A DNA stretch of 6,083 nt from NCBI GenBank assembly GCA_017452305.1, contig JAFTMQ010000192.1:1-6083 (forward strand). The letters run 5' to 3'. Positions 1 through 6,083 of the stretch are shown here, piece by piece. Made by a program: the position numbers and the translations under genes. The notes under the pieces are model-generated. The model saw only the letters and a list, made by a program, of their open reading frames with translations, did no database searches and was not told the DNA's origin. Numbering within the stretch: the stretch's first letter is position 1; each line of letters starts with the position of its first letter. Origin of the DNA: Clostridia bacterium (GTDB lineage: Bacteria > Bacillota > Clostridia > Christensenellales > Borkfalkiaceae).

Positions 1-657
1 ATAATAATGGCTTTCGTCGTTATCGACGATACGCAAATACAGCTCTTCGCCGATATAATCAGACAAATCCATGGTGTATTCGTAGAAGTTGTCCGTGTTA
101 TATACGCCTGCCGAATATTTCCCGGGGTTAACGTAAGATTCCACGTGTTCCAAGAAATAATCGTTTTCTTGTATAGCAATCAAGCAATCATCTTCCGCAC
201 GGTAAACACCGAAGAAGCAACGTCTTTCCGCCGCCTTTTGGGGAGCATTTTCGCCCTTGCCAACCGTCGGAGCGCCACCTGCAAGCTTTACGTTGATGCT
301 ACCGTCGCCGCCGAGCGTGAAGTTGGTGGAGCGGATTGCGCCGATGCGCGCGTTGGAATATTTTCCGTCAAAGCCTTTACCACAAAGATACCAATTCCCC
401 GTTTGGTTGACAGACAAAGCGTTTTGCTTTTCGTCGTAAGGGAAAGCGAAGGTCTTTACCGAAGATACGCAATCATCGTCGAACGCGTTGCCGTATTCCA
501 CCGTCCAACCGCTAAGGTCGGCACTTTCAAACCCGCCGTTGATAATAGTGCTAGGCGAATTTACGACGGAAGGCGCTTTCGTTTCGCCGCAGCCAAGCGC
601 CGCGCCAAAGGACGCAACCGTCAAAATGCTTAATACTGTTATTGCTATTTTCTTCAT
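1..657 (-). CDS. Predicted lipoprotein with N-terminal jelly-roll-like module of GH32-associated type (3' end outside window)
   Basis: An open frame of 219 codons begins at the ATG at 657 and runs without a stop to base 1, so the C-terminus is missing. Residues 1-23 form a lipoprotein signal peptide: Lys2-Lys3, a hydrophobic core, then A-L-G-C with Cys23 as the likely lipidated residue. This predicts anchoring on the outer face of the membrane. After a short linker, residues about 38-219 resemble a module I recall at the N-terminus of Firmicutes fructan hydrolases. Its landmarks are N-G-G-F-E (40-44), L-S-G-W (48-51), F-T-L-G-G-D-G (113-119), L-A-G-G (125-128) and D-L-S-D-Y-I-G followed by L-Y-L-R-I-V-D (197-212). 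The fold is probably a carbohydrate-binding-like beta-sandwich. The gene starts 11 bases after the GH32 stop, behind a strong SD, so it is co-transcribed. The missing part may be a second GH32 catalytic domain, or the protein may be a stand-alone binding lipoprotein; the window cannot decide. The gene call is firm; the function is inferred. Confidence 0.82.
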   Translation of the reverse strand, partial: MKKIAITVLSILTVASFGAALGCGETKAPSVVNSPSTIINGGFESADLSGWTVEYGNAFDDDCVSSVKTFAFPYDEKQNALSVNQTGNWYLCGKGFDGKYSNARIGAIRSTNFTLGGDGSINVKLAGGAPTVGKGENAPQKAAERRCFFGVYRAEDDCLIAIQENDYFLEHVESYVNPGKYSAGVYNTDNFYEYTMDLSDYIGEELYLRIVDNDESHYY

Positions 658-661
658 ACCG

Positions 662-667
662 CCCTCC
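662..667 (-). promoter_or_regulatory. Ribosome binding site of the second lipoprotein gene
   Basis: The minus strand reads GGAGGG in the 11-base gap after the GH32 stop. The GGAGG core is five bases from the ATG at 657. This confirms the start that gives a Lys-rich signal peptide with a Cys23 lipobox and shows that the gene continues the same operon. Confidence 0.78.
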
Positions 668-668
668 A

Positions 669-3185
669 TCAATGTAAGTCGGCAAGATTGCCTACGTTTC
701 CGTAATATGCAGGCACTACGTTGTCCGTGTAAGAGCCTTTCATTTTACGGATCGTCATCGAAGTTACCTTCATCGACGAGTTTTCTTCAAACAATCTCAA
801 ATAATCGGAATCGCCGTACTTAGGATAAATTCTCGTCGTGAAACTCATAATGCCGTTGACGTAAATTTCAAGCATAGATCTATCCAACAAAATCGTCACT
901 TGATAATTTCTTGAAACGTTCCCCCACGTATAGCTCGGCTGTTTGGATACGTAATCGTGCAAGGACGATTGTGTTCTATCCACGTACACGCCTTGGTCGC
1001 CAAAGACAACTTTCGTACGTTCCGTGCCGTGCATAGAGTTCGTGGGATTATAGCGCACGTACATACCGCAAGCGTATGCCGCCGCCGTCGGCGCTACGGA
1101 AAATTCCATATCAATGCGGAGCATATCGCCACGGACGTTTGCAATTTCCTTATTGATTGCGTCAACGCCGATGCCGTCCCCCTTATATTCGTACAATGTA
1201 TCGCTGTAAAGGGATTGAATTTCACGGATGGGTTCACGAATGATGTCCGTGCCGTTATCCGCCAACCAAAGCTCTAAGGGGATAGCAAAGTTGTGCGCCC
1301 AACCCGCATAGTAGTTTTGCGCCGTACCTGCGTCCTTGCCTTGTGCAATCGAATAAATAACCGTTCTACCGTCTTCATAGCTCGTTTTGCCTGCAGCGAT
1401 ATCCCCTTCCGTCAAGAAGCAATAGCCGTTTTGACCGGTGTATACGCCTCTGCCCATATCGAACAAGCGGGGCTTGGGATCGTCTGCGATAAAGCGGCAA
1501 GCCGTTTTGTCAAACGTACCAATCCAATAATAGCAATCCACCACGTAACCGTCTACCGTGTACTGCGGGCAATCGAAAAGGATATATTTCGTTTGTGAGC
1601 CGTCTCTCGTGCTAATAGGAAGCATAACAACGCATTCCCAATGTGCGCCTTGTTCAGGATACAGGTTGTAATCGCATTCAAAAACGTAGCCCTTATAATC
1701 CCATTCGCGCATATCCACGGACGTGTAAATATTTGCAGAGCCGCCGCGACCGGGAATGGACGTGGAAACCATCATATAATATACGCCGTCATCGTACCAA
1801 ACGAACGGATCGCGGAATTGATCGCGTTCCCCTTGCGAATCGTCGTTAGGGTGCGTGATAACAAGCTTATCTTCTACCACCCAATCACTCAAATAAGGAT
1901 CGTTAGGGTCTGCGGCGTGCGCAAACGCTACGTTTTGTCCGCTCCACGTGCTCGTGTTCGTACCTGCCGTAATGGCAAGCCAAGGTGTGCCGTCGGGGCC
2001 GATACACGCGCCGCCCGTCCATACACCTTCGGGGCAAATGCCCTTCGTAGGCACAACCGCGTCCTTCACCGCTACCCAATGAATCATATCGTCGCTAACC
2101 AAATGTCCCCAACGAATTTGAGACCAATACGGGCCTGCGGGGTTATGTTGATAGAATACGTGGTATTTTCCCTTATAGTAGAAGGGCGAGTGCGGCTCGT
2201 TCATCCAAACCGCAGGCGGTAAAGCGTGGTATTGAGGACGATAACGATCGCCTGCATACACGGAAGAATCCAACGCGATTTCCGAGAACGCCAAGGTAGG
2301 GTGCTCGCCGTTGACCGTATATTGCATATAATCATCCTGCACTGCCTTGGGGGACAAGGCGTTGCCGTAAACGCGTACCTCGTCCAAAAGGCCGGAAATC
2401 ATTTGTCTTTCGATACCGAATTCCACCATAGGGTTTGCGTATCTGCCGATATACAAAGGCTCTTCCGATGGGATAATTCTCGTGTTCACAAGCTCGGGCA
2501 AGAGTGCCTCATACGCCTTTTCGCCGTTATAGAACAAGCCGATATAACCCGTTTCGCCATTAAAGCTAACGGCGATGTTCGACCATTCATACAAAGGAAG
2601 CGCGTGTAAGGGATCGTAGAACGCCATTACAAATTCCTCTTCCGTTTCTAAGCTGCGGAGTGCGAGCTGTACGCCCCACAAGCCCAATCTGCCATAGCCG
2701 AGCAAGAAACCTTCTCCCATTTCAATGTCGCCCTTGTTGATGACGCCCGTCAAGCGGGTATTTCCTCTTGCAGGCGAATCCCAGCCGTAATCGAATACGT
2801 TTTCAAAGACGCGGGGCGCAACCCAAGCCGACATGGTGATTGCGTCGGTGGGCATTTGGAAATCTCTGTTTTTGATACATGTCGAAAAGCCGTCCATATA
2901 TAACGCATTGCCGCTTACGCCTTGCTTTTTCAAGGGGTCGGACGCTTCCTTAAAGAGCTTATCTTGGTTTTCTGCACTAAAAATATATTCGATTTTATCG
3001 TCCTTGTCGTTGGCGAGGTTTTTGGTGGTATTCCCCCCTTCCTCGTCAAACGAATAGGAAATTAACAATTCGTTTTTCGGCGTATCTACGATTTGTTGAG
3101 CAGCTTTATCGCAACCGCTCGTAACGAAAATCGATAACGCGGAAAGAATTACCGCCGCCGATTTTAAAAATGTCTTTACGTTCAT
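669..3185 (-). CDS. LamG-GH32 family lipoprotein (fructan-active glycoside hydrolase-like, nucleophile Asp replaced by Glu)
   Basis: A complete 838-residue protein. Residues 1-25 are a lipoprotein signal peptide ending T-S-G-C (Cys25), so it should sit outside the cell, tethered to the membrane. Residues about 40-290 form a LamG/concanavalin-A-like lectin domain (S-Y-S-F-D-E-E at 43-49, A-I-T-M-S-A-W-V at 115-122, L-L-D-E-V-R-V-Y at 266-273). Residues about 316-645 are the GH32 beta-propeller and about 650-817 the GH32 C-terminal beta-sandwich (L-E-I-Y-V-N at 772-777). Conserved GH32 landmarks are Q346, W354, W359-G360-H361, R458-D459-P460 (transition-state stabiliser) and E517-C518 (acid/base). 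The nucleophile motif is W-M-N-E-P-H-S-P at 327-334, with Glu330 where Asp is expected, and the W-S-G-S motif is W-T-G-G at 389-392. GH32 enzymes cleave or transfer beta-fructosyl units of inulin, levan, fructo-oligosaccharides or sucrose. The neighbouring sugar importer supports extracellular fructan breakdown. The exact substrate, hydrolase versus transferase activity, and even activity itself are open. The family is considerably shorter without the extra LamG domain. Confidence 0.92.
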   Translation of the reverse strand: MNVKTFLKSAAVILSALSIFVTSGCDKAAQQIVDTPKNELLISYSFDEEGGNTTKNLANDKDDKIEYIFSAENQDKLFKEASDPLKKQGVSGNALYMDGFSTCIKNRDFQMPTDAITMSAWVAPRVFENVFDYGWDSPARGNTRLTGVINKGDIEMGEGFLLGYGRLGLWGVQLALRSLETEEEFVMAFYDPLHALPLYEWSNIAVSFNGETGYIGLFYNGEKAYEALLPELVNTRIIPSEEPLYIGRYANPMVEFGIERQMISGLLDEVRVYGNALSPKAVQDDYMQYTVNGEHPTLAFSEIALDSSVYAGDRYRPQYHALPPAVWMNEPHSPFYYKGKYHVFYQHNPAGPYWSQIRWGHLVSDDMIHWVAVKDAVVPTKGICPEGVWTGGACIGPDGTPWLAITAGTNTSTWSGQNVAFAHAADPNDPYLSDWVVEDKLVITHPNDDSQGERDQFRDPFVWYDDGVYYMMVSTSIPGRGGSANIYTSVDMREWDYKGYVFECDYNLYPEQGAHWECVVMLPISTRDGSQTKYILFDCPQYTVDGYVVDCYYWIGTFDKTACRFIADDPKPRLFDMGRGVYTGQNGYCFLTEGDIAAGKTSYEDGRTVIYSIAQGKDAGTAQNYYAGWAHNFAIPLELWLADNGTDIIREPIREIQSLYSDTLYEYKGDGIGVDAINKEIANVRGDMLRIDMEFSVAPTAAAYACGMYVRYNPTNSMHGTERTKVVFGDQGVYVDRTQSSLHDYVSKQPSYTWGNVSRNYQVTILLDRSMLEIYVNGIMSFTTRIYPKYGDSDYLRLFEENSSMKVTSMTIRKMKGSYTDNVVPAYYGNVGNLADLH

Positions 3186-3193
3186 AATTTAAA

Positions 3194-3199
3194 CACCTC
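3194..3199 (-). promoter_or_regulatory. Ribosome binding site of the GH32 gene, overlapping the permease stop codon
   Basis: The minus strand reads GAGGTG, eight bases before the ATG at 3185. Its first two bases are the last two of the TGA stop (3200-3198) of the permease gene. This supports the start that yields the lipoprotein signal peptide and suggests that translation of enzyme and transporter is coupled. Confidence 0.75.
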
Positions 3200-4124
3200 A
3201 CATCTTCAAGCCCGCCGTGCCAAAGCCTTGCATAATATACTTCTGCGCGACAACGTACACGATAAAAATAGGAACGCTCGTTACAATAAGTGCCGCCATA
3301 ATCTCGCCCGTGGTGATGCCTTGAATACTTTGAATAGACGTCACCGCCGATTGAATGGGATACAACGGCCACCCTTCTTCCACATAAGGCAATACCATGG
3401 TCGGCCACAAATAGTCGTTCCACGTGCCGATAAAGCAGAAGGTTGCCACCGTCGCCACGATGGGCTTAGATAACGGCAGAATAATCGCGAAGAAAATTAA
3501 GAGACTGCCCGCGCCGTCGATGCGCGCCGCTTCCTCGTATTCCTTCGGGATACTTTCAAAAAATTGCATGAATAAGAAAATATTAAACACGCTGATTGAC
3601 GAGGGCAAAATAACCGCCAACACGGACATGGTACCCTTCAATCTCAATAATATCTTTACGATAGAGTACAACGGAATGATGGAAGTTTCCACCGGTACAA
3701 TAATCAAAAACATGATCACGAACGAGAAAAATCCTTTTCCGGGGAAATCAAATTTCGCCATTACGTATCCCGCCAAGCCGTTTACAATAACGTTCAAAAC
3801 GATAACGATCGCCGCGTAAACAAAGCTGTTGAGCGCATAACGCCAAATGCCATAATCCGTGAAAACCTTTCCGTAGTTTTCCGCCGCCGATTTTAAATTG
3901 TGGAAATCGGGCAAGAACATCATCAACGAACCTGCGTCCGCTGCATAGGAAGACTCGCTCTTGGTCGAGGTCGCCAACATATATACGAGCGGGAATAAGA
4001 AGATTATCGCTAACAACGTTCCGCAAATATAATACACGGTAGAGAGCGCAATCTTTTTACCTTTCGTCAATCTATTCAACTTCTTTTCGCCTACATTAGG
4101 ACTTTTCATTGCTACGTTTTCCAT
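3198..4124 (-). CDS. ABC sugar transporter permease, MalG/UgpE-like (CUT1 family)
   Basis: This 308-residue inner component of a carbohydrate ABC importer has a cytoplasmic Lys-rich N-terminus (about 1-24) and six predicted membrane helices (about 26-51, 97-121, 131-154, 164-188, 208-232 and 276-294). The EAA loop that docks on the ATPase reads E-Y-E-E-A-A-R-I-D-G-A from residue 195, with the family Pro at 217. The C-terminus (Q-K-Y-I-M-Q-G-F at 294-301, then G-L-K-M) is the usual tail of this subfamily. The length is close to the usual 270-300 residues plus a short N-terminal extension. The ATG at 4124 lies one base past the stop of the other permease, so the two are almost certainly translationally coupled and form a heterodimer. 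Met6 (codon at 4109-4107) is an alternative start but has no SD in front of it. The substrate is inferred to be fructo-oligosaccharide or a related sugar, only from the adjacent GH32 gene. Confidence 0.95.
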   Translation of the reverse strand: MENVAMKSPNVGEKKLNRLTKGKKIALSTVYYICGTLLAIIFLFPLVYMLATSTKSESSYAADAGSLMMFLPDFHNLKSAAENYGKVFTDYGIWRYALNSFVYAAIVIVLNVIVNGLAGYVMAKFDFPGKGFFSFVIMFLIIVPVETSIIPLYSIVKILLRLKGTMSVLAVILPSSISVFNIFLFMQFFESIPKEYEEAARIDGAGSLLIFFAIILPLSKPIVATVATFCFIGTWNDYLWPTMVLPYVEEGWPLYPIQSAVTSIQSIQGITTGEIMAALIVTSVPIFIVYVVAQKYIMQGFGTAGLKM

Positions 4125-4125
4125 A

Positions 4126-5103
4126 TCAATCTTTCTCCCTTAATAAGCGTCTTTGTAACAGCGTAATTGCACCGATAACAATCGTCATCATCAATGCAAC
4201 CGCGGAAGAGCGCCCCACCCAACGGTTGGTGTAGCCCTGTTGATACATATAATAACTGAGCGTCAAAGTATCGGATACGTAGCCCGTCATAAGCATCGGT
4301 TGTACCATAACGCGGCACGCGCCGACGAATACCGTAATCAATATGTACAAGAAAGTAGAACGAAGACCCGGGCAGGTAACGTGTAAAAACTGTTCCCACG
4401 AATTTGCACCGTCCAACGCCGCTGCCTCGTACAATTCCTTACGGACGTTCGTAAGCCCCGAAAGGAAGATGAGCATTTGATAACCGCAGCCCTGCCACGC
4501 ACTCATAACGATAATCCATATCATTGCGCCCTTTTTATCGCGCATAAAATCCCTTGGTTTCTGTCCGAATAACTTCAAGATAGAGTTTAACAAGCCGTAT
4601 TCGGACGGGGACAAAATTTGCAACCACAAATACGAAGTGATCGTCAAAGAGATAACGACGGGCGCAAAATAGCAAACTTTAAATATGCCCACCCCTTTCT
4701 TGGTGCGGTTTACAAACAATGCCAAACCCAATGCCATACCGATTTGCAAGGGCACTACGCCCACTACGAAGATGGACGTATTGCGTATTGCGTAATACAT
4801 ATCCCCCTTTTCACGAATGCTCCTTATAATAATCGTGAAATTGCTAAAATCCTCATCGAAAGTAATGTTGTCTGGTTTTAACAAATAGAAATCGGTAAAC
4901 GCATAGCCCAAGGAATAGATAATCGGCAATAACACGAAAATAAATGCGAGCACGACCGCAGGCAAAATCATACCGTAGGACGCCAAACAATTTTTCCAAT
5001 TATATCGCGTATGCTTTATCTTTGCGAGCACTAAGTCTTTTACCGCTATGACCGCAAAGATTAAAATCAATACGCCTAATATCGCAAGTGTAGAACCTAA
5101 CAT
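4126..5103 (-). CDS. ABC sugar transporter permease, MalF/UgpA-like (CUT1 family), with extra N-terminal membrane helix
   Basis: This 325-residue permease is the partner of the downstream MalG-like protein. The EAA loop reads E-L-Y-E-A-A-A-L-D-G-A at 223-233, continuing to C-P-G-L at 244-247. The core helices fall at about 42-66, 106-131, 140-163, 192-215, 247-265 and 299-316. A further hydrophobic segment at residues 4-21 precedes them and is separated by a basic stretch (K22, K28, K30, R33, K37). That pattern suggests a seventh helix with the N-terminus outside, rather than a cleaved signal peptide. The start is well supported by a GGAGGAG SD just upstream of the ATG. The gene follows the binding-protein gene by 19 bases and is followed after one base by the second permease, the classic binding protein-permease-permease order. 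No ATPase gene is present in the window. The transported sugar is inferred from the GH32 neighbour. Confidence 0.95.
   Translation of the reverse strand: MLGSTLAILGVLILIFAVIAVKDLVLAKIKHTRYNWKNCLASYGMILPAVVLAFIFVLLPIIYSLGYAFTDFYLLKPDNITFDEDFSNFTIIIRSIREKGDMYYAIRNTSIFVVGVVPLQIGMALGLALFVNRTKKGVGIFKVCYFAPVVISLTITSYLWLQILSPSEYGLLNSILKLFGQKPRDFMRDKKGAMIWIIVMSAWQGCGYQMLIFLSGLTNVRKELYEAAALDGANSWEQFLHVTCPGLRSTFLYILITVFVGACRVMVQPMLMTGYVSDTLTLSYYMYQQGYTNRWVGRSSAVALMMTIVIGAITLLQRRLLREKD
4135..4141 (-). promoter_or_regulatory. Ribosome binding site of the MalG-like permease, inside the end of the upstream permease gene
   Basis: The minus strand reads AAGGGAG, ten bases before the ATG at 4124. It lies within the last codons of the preceding permease. 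The spacing is slightly long, but no better site serves the downstream Met6. The location implies that ribosomes finishing the first permease reinitiate on the second. Confidence 0.6.
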
Positions 5104-5106
5104 GTT

Positions 5107-5113
5107 CTCCTCC
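5107..5113 (-). promoter_or_regulatory. Ribosome binding site of the MalF-like permease
   Basis: On the minus strand the bases read GGAGGAG, three bases before the ATG at 5103 (five bases after the GGAGG core). The strong match fixes this ATG as the start and therefore makes the unusual extra N-terminal hydrophobic segment part of the protein. It lies in the 19-base gap after the binding-protein stop, which is too short for a separate promoter. Confidence 0.8.
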
Positions 5114-5122
5114 GATTACTTA

Positions 5123-6083
5123 TTATATATTTTTTAAGCCATCCAACTCAATTTGCAAGGACGATGCCTTTGCGTTTAAAATACTTGCAAGATTCCCTTC
5201 CTTCATCTCGTAAATCACTTGTCTGAAACTCGTCGAGAATTGAGGATAACCTACGGTTACGGGACGTTCTCTACCCGTCTTTGCAAGCTGTGCAAGCAAG
5301 GTATATTCGGGCGAGCCGACGGGATAGTTGTTTTCTACCGATTTTCTTGCAGGAATCATACCCGTTGCGTCGGTGATACCCTTAGAGCTTTCCGGCGTAA
5401 CAAGCCAAAGCAACAATTCTTTAATTTTCGACTTATCTTTGTGGTGATTGTCCGTAATCGCAAACGACCAACTGCCCGTTGCACTTGCAGATTCTACACC
5501 CTTCGGATAAGGTAACAAGCCCCAAGCGTCGCGGTTAGGGAATACGCCGGGATATTTGTTGTCCAAATCGGGAATCGTCCAACCGGAAGAAAGGTACATA
5601 CCCACTTTGCCGTCGAAGAAGTCCGTTGCACCGATTGCATACGAGGTATAGCCTTCCGTCACCAAATCCTTTAAGAATTGGAAACCGCTTTGCGTTTCCG
5701 CGCTATTGAAATAACCCGACGCCGTAAAGCCGTCCTCGGACAAGAACTCGCCGCCAGCCGCGTAGATGAAGGGATAAAGCAAGTAGGTTGCCGTTTCGTC
5801 CTTCGTTGCGTCCAAACGCATATCTACCGCCGTTTTACCTGCGTCGCGAAGTCTTCTGCAAACGTCTTTAAATTGGTCGAACGTCCAAGGATTATCCACC
5901 GTATAACCACTTACGTCGATGCCTAAGTCTCTAAATATATTCTTGTTGTAGTAGAAGCCTGCGCTCGATTCTTGAATGGGCAAACCGTATACCTTGCCGT
6001 CGTACTTATTCAAGGACAAGAAATCATCTTGCACGTCTTGGGGAACAAGGTTGGACAGGTCGTAAATCAAACCCGATTGTGCA
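5123..6083 (-). CDS. ABC sugar transporter family-1 solute-binding protein (5' end outside window)
   Basis: The frame is open to the right edge and ends with TAA at 5125-5123, giving 319 visible residues plus the stop. The N-terminal signal peptide and roughly the first quarter are missing. The reading frame continues upstream of the TTG at 6070-6068 (codons for Ala-Gln-Ser-Gly precede it), so that TTG is an internal Leu codon and not a start. Family features are K-Y-D-G-K-V-Y-G-L-P-I from visible residue 26 and, after it, F-Y-Y-N-K-N-I-F. Next come a W-T-F-D-Q-F helix start, a D-G-K-V-G-M-Y stretch followed by S-S-G-W, and G-S-W-S-F-A-I-T in the second lobe. These match UgpB/MalE-type cluster-1 binding proteins, which capture oligosaccharides outside the membrane and deliver them to the permeases. 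It is the first visible gene of the operon, 19 bases ahead of the first permease. Aromatic residues typical of a sugar cleft are plentiful, but specificity cannot be read from the sequence. Confidence 0.93.
   Translation of the reverse strand, partial: AQSGLIYDLSNLVPQDVQDDFLSLNKYDGKVYGLPIQESSAGFYYNKNIFRDLGIDVSGYTVDNPWTFDQFKDVCRRLRDAGKTAVDMRLDATKDETATYLLYPFIYAAGGEFLSEDGFTASGYFNSAETQSGFQFLKDLVTEGYTSYAIGATDFFDGKVGMYLSSGWTIPDLDNKYPGVFPNRDAWGLLPYPKGVESASATGSWSFAITDNHHKDKSKIKELLLWLVTPESSKGITDATGMIPARKSVENNYPVGSPEYTLLAQLAKTGRERPVTVGYPQFSTSFRQVIYEMKEGNLASILNAKASSLQIELDGLKNI

Noticed and set aside
7..633. Plus-strand open frame of 208 codons opposite the left-edge lipoprotein gene
   Set aside because: The opposite strand has a clean 219-codon frame with SD, signal peptide, lipobox and recognisable module motifs. 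The plus-strand translation resembles no family I know and has no convincing SD.
1641..2222. Plus-strand open frame of 193 codons inside the GH32 gene
   Set aside because: It lies antisense to the most conserved part of the GH32 propeller (RDP, EC and nucleophile motifs). The protein looks like random Arg-rich antisense translation.
669..3185. The GH32 gene as a pseudogene because of the Asp-to-Glu change
   Set aside because: The 838-codon frame is intact, with signal peptide, all domains and the other two catalytic residues. It lies in a tight operon with its own SD, so decay is a poor explanation.
3106..3423. Minus-strand frame overlapping the permease end and the GH32 start
   Set aside because: It is an alternative frame across the end of the MalG-like permease and the GH32 signal peptide, both well supported. 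No membrane segment, motif or SD supports it.
5121..5135. AT-rich run with consecutive T residues at the end of the binding-protein gene, as a terminator or promoter
   Set aside because: No GC-rich hairpin stands next to it. Part of the run encodes the last Lys-Asn-Ile codons, and the gap to the next SD is only a few bases, so an internal terminator or promoter is not supported.
6068..6070. TTG as the start codon of the binding protein
   Set aside because: The frame stays open to the window edge, no SD precedes the TTG, and a start here would remove the signal peptide and a large part of the first lobe. It is an internal Leu codon.

Overview
The window holds part of one tightly packed operon, transcribed entirely on the minus strand (right to left). 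It looks like a fructan or fructo-oligosaccharide uptake and degradation locus of a Gram-positive gut-type bacterium. The evidence for a Firmicutes/Clostridia-like host is indirect: strong GGAGG-type ribosome binding sites, near-zero spacing between genes, lipoprotein signal peptides on the surface proteins, and a CUT1-type ABC importer next to a LamG-GH32 enzyme. Base composition looks mid-range by eye. I cannot name a species.

Layout in order of transcription. (1) 6083-5123: the C-terminal 319 residues of a family-1 sugar-binding protein, whose 5' end lies outside the window. (2) 5103-4126: first membrane permease (MalF/UgpA-like), with an additional N-terminal membrane helix. (3) 4124-3198: second permease (MalG/UgpE-like), one base after the previous stop. 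(4) 3185-669: an 838-residue predicted lipoprotein with a LamG-like lectin domain, a GH32 five-bladed propeller and the GH32 C-terminal beta-sandwich. (5) 657-1: the first 219 residues of a second predicted lipoprotein. It starts with a jelly-roll-like module of the kind found at the N-terminus of some Firmicutes GH32 proteins, and it runs off the left edge.

Together the genes suggest the following scheme. Surface-anchored enzyme(s) bind and cut fructan outside the membrane. The lipoprotein-type binding protein collects the released sugar, and the two permeases import it. No ATPase gene, regulator, promoter or terminator is in the window. In CUT1 systems of this kind the ATPase is often a shared MsmK/MsiK-type protein encoded elsewhere.

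The most notable observation is in the GH32 enzyme. The nucleophile motif, normally W-M-N-D-P-N-G, reads W-M-N-E-P-H-S-P, so Glu replaces the catalytic Asp. The transition-state stabiliser (RDP) and the acid/base (EC) are intact. A second active-site motif, W-S-G-S, reads W-T-G-G. This points to a divergent GH32 subgroup with altered chemistry or specificity, or to a binding-only protein. No RNA genes, mobile elements, CRISPR arrays or repeats were seen, and no gene-free stretch exceeds 20 bases.
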